From the NCBI RefSeq assembly GCF_019976755.1, contig NZ_AP023441.1, positions 2,725,501 to 2,789,500 of the forward strand: a DNA stretch of 64,000 bases, in the 5' to 3' direction. Below the pieces are notes generated by a model, which did no database searches, was not told where the DNA came from, and saw nothing but the letters and a program-made list of their open reading frames with translations. Positions 52,158-60,044 of this stretch are shown one piece after another. The stretch comes from Nostoc sp. MS1 (lineage in GTDB: Bacteria; Cyanobacteriota; Cyanobacteriia; Cyanobacteriales; Nostocaceae). Both the position numbers and the translations under genes were made by a program. Position 1 is the first letter of the stretch, and every line of letters starts with the position of its first letter.

Positions 52158-52898
52158 TTAAAGAATTTGTGATAGAAACCTGCGAGTACGTTCTTCTTGA
52201 GGTTTTGTGAAGAAGTTCTCTGGAGTAGCTGATTCCACTAGGTTTCCGCCATCCATTAAAACTACTCGATCAGCGACTTCACGAGCAAATCCGACTTCAT
52301 GAGTAACTACAACCATTGTCATCCCGTCGCGTGCTAGACCGCGCATTACGTCTAGGACTTCTCTTACCATTTCTGGGTCTAAAGCGGAAGTAGGTTCATC
52401 GAATAGCATAATTTTAGGCTGCATCGCTAATGCACGCGCGATCGCCACTCGTTGTTGTTGTCCTCCAGATAACTGTCCGGGGTATTTATTCGCTTGTTCT
52501 AAAATCCCCACTCTTTCCAACAATTGCATTGCCAATTCTTCGGCTTTAGCTTTTTTCGCTCGCCGTACCCAAATAGGAGCCAAAGTAATATTTTGCAGGA
52601 CAGTTAAATGGGGAAATAAATTAAATTGCTGAAATACCATTCCTACTTCTCGACGAATGGCTTCAATATTTCGTAAGTCGTGACCCAGAGTAATTCCATC
52701 GATAATGATTTTGCCTTGCTGATACTCCTCTAAAGCATTAAAAGTACGAATAAATGTTGATTTACCCGACCCAGAAGGCCCCATCAAAACTACCACTTCT
52801 CCACGGTACACTGTTAAACTCACACCTTGAAGCACATGGAATTTCCCATACCATTTATGCACATTTTCAGAAATAATTATCGGCGTTTGTTCTGTCAT
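52158..52898 (-). CDS. bgtA: Amino-acid ABC transporter ATP-binding protein (BgtA-like)
   Basis: Energises amino-acid uptake. The 246-residue protein has Walker A LMGPSGSGKSTFIRTF, signature LSGGQQQRVAIARALA, Walker B KIMLFDEPTSALDPE and the His switch VVVTHEVGF: a GlnQ/HisP-type polar amino-acid ATPase. In Anabaena the natFGH-bgtA cluster encodes a neutral/acidic amino-acid permease, and BgtA also serves a basic amino-acid system (established knowledge). The same gene order here supports the name. Its expression may be affected by the IS in the upstream permease gene. Confidence 0.85.
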   Translation of the reverse strand: MTEQTPIIISENVHKWYGKFHVLQGVSLTVYRGEVVVLMGPSGSGKSTFIRTFNALEEYQQGKIIIDGITLGHDLRNIEAIRREVGMVFQQFNLFPHLTVLQNITLAPIWVRRAKKAKAEELAMQLLERVGILEQANKYPGQLSGGQQQRVAIARALAMQPKIMLFDEPTSALDPEMVREVLDVMRGLARDGMTMVVVTHEVGFAREVADRVVLMDGGNLVESATPENFFTKPQEERTRRFLSQIL

Positions 52899-52983
52899 AT
52901 TTTTTATTCAACTAGTTGATAAAAGTAGGGTATTTGGTTCGGCTACGCTCACCAACCGGGAGAGGGAAAACAGGTGATAATAA

Positions 52984-53014
52984 CTATGGACTATGGACTG
53001 TTGACTAATGACTA
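52984..53014. repeat. Heptanucleotide repeats (GGACTAT / TTGACTA)
   Basis: Four copies of 7-mers between bgtA and the natH-like gene, reaching the natH stop codon. Confidence 0.8.
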
Positions 53015-54028
53015 ATTATTCAATTGCCTTTCTAAATGCCTAGAAGCTAATGACATTAAGTAACAAAATACCCAATAAATAAAACCAACAAATAAATAGG
53101 TTTCTGCATAACGACCAATAAATTGAGGTTGTGCCAAAATGGAACGGGAAATTCCTGTAAGTTCCACTAAGCCTACAAGAGATAATAAAGAAGTATCTTT
53201 AAATAGTCCGATAAATTGCCCCACAATGGCAGGAATAACTGCTCGTAATGCTTGAGGTAAGACAATAAACAGAACTACAAAGAATGTATTTAATCCTAAC
53301 GCTTTTGCCGCTTCAACTTGTCCACGGGATACAGACTGGAGTCCACCGCGTACATTTTCTGCCATGTAAGCTGCACTAAATAGTACCAAACCAGCGATCG
53401 CTCTCAACACTCGGTCTAAACGGAAATCAGTAGGTAACAATAAAGGCAACATAACTTGCGCCAGGAATAAAATTCCAATAAGTGGCACTCCGCGAATAAT
53501 TTCAATATAAAGAATAGAAAACCAACGTATCACAGGCAATTTGCTAGTCCTTCCTAAAGCGAGTAGAAGCCCAATAGGAAAGGAAAGGACAATGCTAATT
53601 GCTGCCATAAGTAAGGTGAGTAGTAAACCGTTCCATAAATTGCTGGAAACAGGACGCAAACCAAACCCACCGCTAATTAACCACAGAATAACAGGGAATG
53701 ATAATAACCAAATTAAGGAAAGCCAAGGCGCGACTAATTTTGTCAATCCTGCGAACCTTTGCTTACCAAAGAATACAACCGCAGTAATAGCAGCTAAACT
53801 TAAAGCGATCGCCAAAACAACCCAAACTCGCCAATACTCAGTTTGCGGAAATCTCCCAACTAAAAATAAAGGTAAATTAACTTGTACAACTGCCCATTGC
53901 GCTTTAGTAGTTGCCCAAACAAAAGCCCCTAGCAACACCCGAAACAGTAACACCAAGCAGATAACAGTTAAGGCGCTGTTATACCAAGTATTAAATAAGT
54001 TTTTACGTAGCCAAGATAGATTAGTCAT
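53012..54028 (-). CDS. natH: Amino-acid ABC transporter permease (NatH-like)
   Basis: One of two membrane subunits of the NatFGH-BgtA-type importer. The 338-residue protein has an N-terminal helical extension (~1-130) followed by the His/Glu/Gln permease domain from LWNGLLLTLLMAAISIVLSF. The EAA loop reads EAAKALGLNTFFVVLFIVLP and contacts the ATPase. Its partner permease (natG-like) immediately upstream on the transcript is split by a mobile element, so this gene may encode an orphan half of the channel. Confidence 0.87.
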   Translation of the reverse strand: MTNLSWLRKNLFNTWYNSALTVICLVLLFRVLLGAFVWATTKAQWAVVQVNLPLFLVGRFPQTEYWRVWVVLAIALSLAAITAVVFFGKQRFAGLTKLVAPWLSLIWLLSFPVILWLISGGFGLRPVSSNLWNGLLLTLLMAAISIVLSFPIGLLLALGRTSKLPVIRWFSILYIEIIRGVPLIGILFLAQVMLPLLLPTDFRLDRVLRAIAGLVLFSAAYMAENVRGGLQSVSRGQVEAAKALGLNTFFVVLFIVLPQALRAVIPAIVGQFIGLFKDTSLLSLVGLVELTGISRSILAQPQFIGRYAETYLFVGFIYWVFCYLMSLASRHLERQLNN

Positions 54029-54146
54029 TGGTCATTGGTCATTAGTCCATAGTCAACAGTCCATAGTCCAAAGCTATTTTTTCCTTTTCTCCCCCACTCC
54101 CTCATCTTCCCCCACTCCCTCATCTCCCCCACTCCCTACCTCTCCT
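54025..54146. repeat. Heptad repeat tract followed by CCCCCACTCCCTCATCT repeats
   Basis: Copies of GGTCATT and GTCCATA (54025-54070), then CTCCCCCACTCCCTCATCT-type polypyrimidine repeats (54090-54146) between natH and the natG 3' fragment. The polypyrimidine part abuts the natG stop. Confidence 0.85.
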
Positions 54147-54768
54147 TAATCTGCACGGTGCGATTAAAGGTATTCATGATGAGAGATATAGTCAAACTAA
54201 GGGTGAGATAGGTAAGCATGAGTAGTAACATGACTTCTACGGCTCTACCTGTTTGGTTAAAGGTAGTGGAGGCGACAAAATAAATATCAGGATAGCCGAT
54301 CGCGATCGCTAAACTTGAGTTTTTTGTTAAGTTTAAATACTGACTGGTTAGGGGAGGAATAATCACTCGCAAAGCTTGGGGAAAAATAACTAAGCGCATG
54401 ATTAAGCCAGGTTTTAAGCCGAGCGATCGCGCTGCTTCCCATTGTCCTTTCGATACTGATCCAATCCCACCCCGGACAATCTCTGCGATGAAAGCGCCTG
54501 TGTAAAAAGTTAAACCCAGCAATAAAGCAGAAAACTCAGGAGATAGGGTAAACCAAGGTAGTTCTATGCCATTTTGACTCAGCCCAATCAATCCCCCAAG
54601 AGAAATTTTATTATCAGCTTTGGGAAAACCGAGAAAAACGGCAAAGTACCAGAATAGCAACTGTAAAAGTAGCGGCGTATTCCGAAAAATTTCCACATAC
54701 ACCAGCGCAATATTCCGTACTAACCAGTTATCTGATAATCTGGCAACCCCAGCTAACACACCGACGAT
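54136..54768 (-). pseudogene. natG: natG-like amino-acid permease, 3' fragment
   Basis: The C-terminal two-thirds of the permease from GVLAGVARLSDNWLVRN to the stop, including helices and the EAA loop EAARSLGLKPGLIMRLVIFP. It is separated from its N-terminal third by the IS1380-family insertion. A hybrid frame begins at an ATG inside the IS (54846, MIDDVSEKSL), so a 236-residue hybrid could be translated, but it would lack the first ~100 residues including the N-terminal helices. Confidence 0.9.
54764..54768. repeat. Left 5-bp target-site duplication of the IS (ACGAT)
   Basis: ACGAT immediately precedes the left terminal inverted repeat and is repeated at 56608-56612 after the right one. Confidence 0.9.
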
Positions 54769-56607
54769 CCCGGATTTCTCACAAGCAGTAAAAAATAAAT
54801 TTACATGACCTGATGTGAGGCTCTTTTCTGATACATCATCAATCAAAATTTAGGCGCAGAGATAAATTAAGTATAAAACCGAAGTTGTTAAGTAAAAATG
54901 ATTACTATTTTTTATTGCTGGTAAAATTAAAATGCTCTGTTCATAAAATATCCGCATTCCAAAACAGGACTTGAATCGGCCCAAGCCCAAAGTATCATTG
55001 ATTAGAAATAAGCAAAAGGCAATTTAATTTCAATTTAAGCAGTATTAGGGAGCATTTTTAAACGTCTATGAGCAGTAGCAAATATATGTTTGTATGGACA
55101 AGAACTAGTAATTGCAATTAAAATACGGCGTGTACTTATAGTAATTAAAGCTCCTAACTTCAATAACTTGGTACGAATAGTTCCAACAGTGGCATTTTGT
55201 AATTCAGTTTTAGCTAAACATTTTTGACGCAACGCATTCATCAAAACGTAAGCAACAGAAGAAAACCACAGACGTAATTGATTTCCCGCAAACGTGTGGG
55301 TGCTTGTTCTATCACTAAAAAGTTCTAATTGTTGTTCTTTAAAGCGATTTTCCATCTCCCCTCGCTGACAATATTTTTGTTTATACAGTTGACTAGGAGG
55401 TACTTTATTAGTAGCTAAAGAAGTTACAACAAAACGAATTTTAGCTCCCTTCGTCCCATATTCAACCTTACAAACAACACGACGACTACGACTCCAAGAT
55501 TCACGGGTTTGATAGTCTAAAGACTTGTACCAAATTGAGTTATCAATCAAATCTTCCGCAAGCGAAGGAAGTTGTTCATCTGGCTGAAATACTGTTTCTA
55601 AAAATGAAACTACTGTTGATAGTTTTTGCTCAAACTCAAGCGAGGCTCTATTTTGAGTCGTCGTAGTCATCCCAATTAAACGACTATTTTGCGCCAATCC
55701 AAAAACATAATCTAAACCGGGCTGTGATTCACACCACCTCATGATATCGTCCCTAGAATAGGCACTATCTCCACGTACTAAAATCTCAACATTCTTCCAT
55801 TGTTGACGTATTTGTTTAATCACTCTCTGTAGTTCTGATAATGCCCCAAATGCTGGGTCTACATTTGAAGGGCGAAGTTTGGATGCTAACAGATGTTTTC
55901 CACAAAATATATACAGTGGAGCATAGCAGTATCCCCCATAATAAGTATTGAAGAAAACTTGCTCCTGATTGCCGTGTACTAAGTCATCAGTTACATCTAA
56001 ATCCAAAATAATTTGTCTTGGCTCTTTGGCGTAAGATTCTAGAAATATTTTGACAAATAAACTTTCAATCTCTGATCGAGAATGCCCGATTTTATGATAA
56101 CGACTGTCTACTCCTTGTTCTATCTCTTCAGGGCAATGTTCCAGTCGGTTTAATGTACTTTTTCCTGCCAATATTGCAGGCTCATCCTCTATTCCAATTG
56201 TTTTTAAGACTGCTAGAGCAAACATCGGGTCATGACGTAATTCCTCGTGGTCATTTAAGTCTTCATATCCCATGACTAACCCGTATATACGTTGTTTAAT
56301 TAAACTCTCTACTGAATGGTCAACTCGATTTGGCTGACGGTAATCTTGGAAACACTGTGCAAATTTTGATGTGATTTCTAATTTTCTGTCTATTTCCGCA
56401 ATTAAGCTTAATCCTGCATCCGATGTTACCGTCCCACCCTGAAAATTAACTACAATCGGGTGTGATTTTTCCCCGGAGAATTTGAATTGTTTTGGTGTAA
56501 TATCTGTGAAAGTCGGGGTCATGGTTTATAACTGCTGGAATGCTTATCCTATATACATTTTCGCAGTTTTTGACCCCCTTTTTTTATCTCTTTGTGAGAA
56601 ATCCGGG
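54769..56607. mobile_element. IS1380-family insertion sequence (1839 bp)
   Basis: Complete element with 16-bp perfect terminal inverted repeats CCCGGATTTCTCACAA at the left end and its reverse complement at the right end. It is flanked by 5-bp direct repeats ACGAT and carries one intact transposase gene on the minus strand. The clean boundaries and intact ORF suggest a recent insertion. It splits natG after codon ~100. The family is named from the transposase and the CC-starting ends. Confidence 0.93.
55035..56522 (-). CDS. IS1380-family transposase
   Basis: A DDE transposase of 495 residues that looks full length. The N-terminus (FQGGTVTSDAGLSLIAEID) is the characteristic IS1380 start. The first catalytic Asp lies in IILDLDVTDDLVHG (~residue 173), the second in ILVRGDSAYSRDDI (~250), and the Glu in QRGEMENRFKEQQLELFSDR (~392). 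The frame has no internal stops. It lies on the same strand as the disrupted natG operon. It should be able to act on its own ends. Confidence 0.95.
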   Translation of the reverse strand: MTPTFTDITPKQFKFSGEKSHPIVVNFQGGTVTSDAGLSLIAEIDRKLEITSKFAQCFQDYRQPNRVDHSVESLIKQRIYGLVMGYEDLNDHEELRHDPMFALAVLKTIGIEDEPAILAGKSTLNRLEHCPEEIEQGVDSRYHKIGHSRSEIESLFVKIFLESYAKEPRQIILDLDVTDDLVHGNQEQVFFNTYYGGYCYAPLYIFCGKHLLASKLRPSNVDPAFGALSELQRVIKQIRQQWKNVEILVRGDSAYSRDDIMRWCESQPGLDYVFGLAQNSRLIGMTTTTQNRASLEFEQKLSTVVSFLETVFQPDEQLPSLAEDLIDNSIWYKSLDYQTRESWSRSRRVVCKVEYGTKGAKIRFVVTSLATNKVPPSQLYKQKYCQRGEMENRFKEQQLELFSDRTSTHTFAGNQLRLWFSSVAYVLMNALRQKCLAKTELQNATVGTIRTKLLKLGALITISTRRILIAITSSCPYKHIFATAHRRLKMLPNTA

Positions 56608-56906
56608 ACGATGGTTGCCAGAATAATTCCGGTAACTGCTACTCGTAAGGCGTTAATTAGTCCCACCAACAAAGCGAGAGTATAGGTATCTGTTGGTTTA
56701 TAAGCAATCAGGGTTTCGCCGATATCAAAAGATGCTTGCTGTTTAAGAAAATCAAAGCCGAATTGAATGCCTAGTTGTTGCAAATTGCGGTTGAGATTAC
56801 CCAAAAGCACAGCCACCACAAATGCTGCTAAGAACAAAGCCATCAATTGTCCGGCAATATTCCAGAAGCGATTATCACGCCATAAAGGGGGTTTGTCATT
56901 GGTCAT
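56608..56906 (-). pseudogene. natG: natG-like amino-acid permease, 5' fragment
   Basis: The first ~100 residues of the permease (MTNDKPPLWRDNRFWNIAGQ to LRVAVTGIILATIV), with the first helix and the start of the permease domain (ALLVGLINALRVAVTG). After the insertion the frame continues 20 residues into IS sequence and stops. Removing the IS plus one copy of ACGAT joins LATIV to GVLAGVAR in frame, giving a ~308-residue permease. The native gene follows natF with a repeat-filled gap. Confidence 0.92.
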
Positions 56907-56907
56907 T

Positions 56908-57029
56908 AGTCATTAGTCATTAGTCATTAGTCATTAGTCAACAGTCCATAGTCCATAGTCCATACTTCTTCTACCTTGTCTCCCCCCACTCCCTCATCTC
57001 CCTCATCTCCCTCATCTCCCCCACTCCCT
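56908..57029. repeat. Heptad repeats (TTAGTCA x5, GTCCATA x3) plus CCCTCATCT repeats
   Basis: A nearly perfect run of five CATTAGT 7-mers, then ACAGTCC and ATAGTCC copies, then CTCCCTCATCT polypyrimidine repeats ending at the natF stop codon. It is the clearest tandem tract in the window. Confidence 0.9.
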
Positions 57030-58102
57030 TACCTGAACGGTGGCGAATATAACAATCCACCTTTTGACCATAGTTGATTTTGACCGCGTGCTAGGTTGAG
57101 TTTTGTTTTGGGGCCGAGGTTGCGATCGTAAACTTCAGCATAATTACCTACATGTTTGATAACTCTGGCGGCAAAGTCGTTAGGTAAACCTAGTCCTTGG
57201 CCTAAATTGCCTTCGGTTCCTAAAAAGCGTTTGACATCTGGGTCTGTGCTATTGGCAAATTGCGCTAAATTTTGGGAATTAATGCCCAATTCTTCAGCTT
57301 TTACTAAGGAATAAACTACCCACTTTACGGTATCACCCCACTTGCTATCTCCTTTGGCTACGGCTGGGGCAAGGGGTTCGGAAGAAATTACTTCTGGCAG
57401 AATTTGGTTATCTTCTGGTTTGGGGAGAGTCGTTCCTCTGGATACTAAAGCTGAACGGTCTGCGGTAATTGCGTCACAGCGTCCTTCGGCATAGGTGGCA
57501 AAGGTGATGTTAACGTCTTCAAAAACTACAGGTTTATAAGTTATGTTGCGCTTGCGCATTTGGTCTGCCAAGTTCTGCTCTGTGGTTGTGCCTGTTTGTA
57601 CACAAATGGCTTTATTTTTGAGGTCTGCTAAAGATTTGATACCGCTACTTTTGCGTACCATGATTGCTTGACCATCATAAAAAACCACTGGTGCAAACTC
57701 TAAACCAACTGAAGTAGCGCGGCTTAATGTCCAGGTGGTGTTGCGGCTGAGAATATCTACTTCGCCAGTTTGTAGCGCGGTAAACCGTTCTTTAGCATTG
57801 AGGTTGCGAAATTCTACTGCATCTGGGTTATCAAATAAGGCAGCAGCTACGGCACGGCAAATATCCACATCAATACCGCTATATTTGCCGTCAGTTCCCA
57901 CAAAACTGAATCCAGGAACTTCACCACTGACACCACAGATTAATTGTCCGCGATTTTTGATTGTGTTGAAGCGATCGCCACCTGTTTTTTGCGCTACTGG
58001 TGTACCTCCTGTATTAGTGGTTGTAGTTGGTGCTGAGTTTCCCCCACAAGCAGTAGTAGTTAAAATTAAGGATGCTCCCAGAATTAAAGCCGATTTTTTC
58101 AT
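57029..58102 (-). CDS. natF: Amino-acid ABC transporter substrate-binding lipoprotein (NatF-like)
   Basis: The periplasmic receptor of the NatFGH-BgtA-type importer. ATG 58102 gives MKKSALILGASLILTTTACGG, a signal peptide with a lipobox whose Cys is at about residue 19; the 5-codon longer form would start at TTG. A polar Thr/Gly-rich linker leads to the SBP_bac_3 domain: RGQLICGVSGEVPGFSFV, GIDVDICRAVAAALF, then a C-terminal lobe ending in ARGQNQLWSKGG. It is the promoter-proximal gene of the operon, so it should still be transcribed despite the downstream IS. Confidence 0.9.
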   Translation of the reverse strand: MKKSALILGASLILTTTACGGNSAPTTTTNTGGTPVAQKTGGDRFNTIKNRGQLICGVSGEVPGFSFVGTDGKYSGIDVDICRAVAAALFDNPDAVEFRNLNAKERFTALQTGEVDILSRNTTWTLSRATSVGLEFAPVVFYDGQAIMVRKSSGIKSLADLKNKAICVQTGTTTEQNLADQMRKRNITYKPVVFEDVNITFATYAEGRCDAITADRSALVSRGTTLPKPEDNQILPEVISSEPLAPAVAKGDSKWGDTVKWVVYSLVKAEELGINSQNLAQFANSTDPDVKRFLGTEGNLGQGLGLPNDFAARVIKHVGNYAEVYDRNLGPKTKLNLARGQNQLWSKGGLLYSPPFR

Positions 58103-58607
58103 AAACTTCAAAGACAATTAATGCTCAAGAATGTGTTGATGAATACAATAAGTATGTAATCTCAATATTGATGTCTGTAATATAAAACTTTTTTGGCACT
58201 TATGATGTAGTTTACTTTAAGAAAAAGCCTAGTAATGCCTAACAACATTGGCTCTTGAGTTTATGTAATGATTTATATTCAGCTTGAATTTTGTTTTTTC
58301 TATTGAAAATAGACTAATTTATTGTTTATCTAGAAAACAGATTATCAAAACCAAATAAATGCTTCCATATTTGCTATCAAATCAAAAATATCAACAAAGA
58401 ATTTTCATTAACTCATAATTAGTATATTAGGCAGAGGATCTACTATCCAGAAATTTGTAGATGTTAACGCATCAACTAATCTAAGATAGTAAGCCTAAGA
58501 GCATACTTATAGAATTAGAGAAGCAATTAGGGTAATTAAGTAAAGTCCACTAAAAGGTTAAACTAGGTCTTGTGACAGATGCTCCACCATTTTTTCAAGG
58601 GGCTTAT
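58103..58607. other. Divergent intergenic region upstream of natF and the YbjN-like gene
   Basis: ~505 bp of AT-rich DNA. No full GTA-N8-TAC NtcA box, gene or structured RNA was seen. It should contain the natF promoter. Confidence 0.5.
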
Positions 58608-59165
58608 ATGGGAGCTAACCTCAAACAAATTGCTAATTACCTAGATAGACTGGGTTGGGACTACCGCCTTGAGGAGGAAGAAGACCGCATTATTACAGGT
58701 GTGGACGCTGATAACCTAGAAGATTTTTTGATAGTTGTCCAACTGGATGAAGAAGGTAAGTTTTTTCGGGTATTTGCGCCACAAGTTTTGGCGGGAGTGC
58801 AAAACCATCCTTACAAAGGAGCAATCTTACAGACTATGCTGGCGATTTCCTGGGAAACAAAAATGCTGCAATGGGAGTATGACCCATCAGATGGTGAAAT
58901 CAGGGCAATTATAGAGTTTCCCTTAGAAGACTCAATTTTGACAGAGAAGCAGTTTCATCGTTGTTTGAGTGGATTAATTCAAATTGTCGATAACATAGCT
59001 CTACCTCGCCTGAAGGAAGTTATGAAAACAGGGCATGATCCAGGAAATATAGAACTTGGGGAAAGAATTTTATTGAGTATCCAAGAAGAAGCACCTGGAT
59101 TATTAGAAATATTAGAAAAAGCAATGGAAGCACGAAAGAAGCGCGGAAGCTTTCCTACAGAGTGA
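58608..59165 (+). CDS. YbjN-like domain protein
   Basis: A soluble protein of ~185 residues resembling the YbjN/T3SS-chaperone-like fold (MGANLKQIANYLDRLGWDYR, then YDPSDGEIRAIIEFPLEDS). ATG 58608 with upstream AAGGGG is preferred over the GTG at 58572. Residues ~100-160 form the conserved helical end (HRCLSGLIQIVDNIALPRLK). The family is widespread in cyanobacteria; molecular function is not established. It precedes the DUF3318 gene on the same strand. Confidence 0.75.
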   Translation: MGANLKQIANYLDRLGWDYRLEEEEDRIITGVDADNLEDFLIVVQLDEEGKFFRVFAPQVLAGVQNHPYKGAILQTMLAISWETKMLQWEYDPSDGEIRAIIEFPLEDSILTEKQFHRCLSGLIQIVDNIALPRLKEVMKTGHDPGNIELGERILLSIQEEAPGLLEILEKAMEARKKRGSFPTE

Positions 59166-59351
59166 GGCGGATCAGCACCGAAATAGCTATCATTAACTAC
59201 ATACACCAGAATGAATGCAAAGAGTGGCTTAGACTAGAGGATAGAGGTGAAAATTTTTTACTCAGGACGCAGCACTCATTGCTGATCCAAGTCAGCTATA
59301 CTCCAAAATGATAACCTCGCTATATATTGAAATTTTTTAGGGCTGGATTTT

Positions 59352-59993
59352 ATGACATCCTATGCAACCTCCTCTGCCAAAGCGGAAATGAGTGAACTTC
59401 GGCGGTTGAAAGGCTTACTACCGCCAGAATTGCAGAGCTGGGTCACGGTTGAAGGTACAACTGAAGTCAATCCACCCCTGATCCGCAGCGAAGAAATCGG
59501 TAAAGACCAAGTAGAGATTCAAATTGACTTGGTGAAATGGGATTCTTTGGCGATGGATCAGCGTAATCTGCTATTTTGGCATGAAGTCGCCCGCATTCAA
59601 AATGACACAATTCCCAAAGATGGTTGGGAAATGGCAGCATTAGCTATTGGTTTAGGCGGTGCTGTGGGTGAATTATGGGTACAGGATGGATTATTGTTAG
59701 TTTTAGCTTTGGCGCTTTGCGGTGTTTCCGGCTGGCGATTGTATCAAAAGAATAACGGCGAAAAGCAGATGCGCGAATTGCTTGATGCTGATGAAAAAGC
59801 GATCGCCCTCGCTACTCGCTTTGGTTATAGTCTCCCCAACGCCTACAAGAGTCTTGGTAGTGCCTTAAAAACACTGATTGACACTACACCCAGTAAGCGC
59901 CAACGTTCCCGCTATGAAGCTAGGCTTTCAGCACTCAAGCGCAGCGCCAACAAGGCAAAAGGCAAATCTCGAAATGATGAATCTGATCTGTAA
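59352..59993 (+). CDS. DUF3318 domain protein
   Basis: A 213-residue cyanobacterial protein. The N-terminal half has SELRRLKGLLPPELQSWVTV and WDSLAMDQRNLLFWHEVARI, a pattern resembling zinc-metalloprotease-like HExxx without the second His. Two adjacent hydrophobic segments follow (MAALAIGLGGAVGELW and GLLLVLALALCGVSGWRLY), then a basic C-terminus (KRQRSRYEARLSALKRSANK). Probably membrane-anchored. No known function. Confidence 0.85.
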   Translation: MTSYATSSAKAEMSELRRLKGLLPPELQSWVTVEGTTEVNPPLIRSEEIGKDQVEIQIDLVKWDSLAMDQRNLLFWHEVARIQNDTIPKDGWEMAALAIGLGGAVGELWVQDGLLLVLALALCGVSGWRLYQKNNGEKQMRELLDADEKAIALATRFGYSLPNAYKSLGSALKTLIDTTPSKRQRSRYEARLSALKRSANKAKGKSRNDESDL

Positions 59994-60004
59994 AATATTT
60001 ACAG

Positions 60005-60035
60005 TTAGTGGGTTGGATACTGCACAACCCACTAA
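60005..60035. terminator. Bidirectional hairpin between DUF3318 and the PEP-CTERM gene
   Basis: A perfect 11-bp stem TTAGTGGGTTG / CAACCCACTAA with a 9-nt loop, located between the convergent stop codons. A T-rich stretch follows on the plus strand. Confidence 0.8.
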
Positions 60036-60044
60036 AGTGTTTAA

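Noticed and set aside
56908..56967. Possible CRISPR-like short tandem repeat
   Set aside because: The units are 7 bp with no spacers; this is a heptanucleotide repeat tract, not a CRISPR array.
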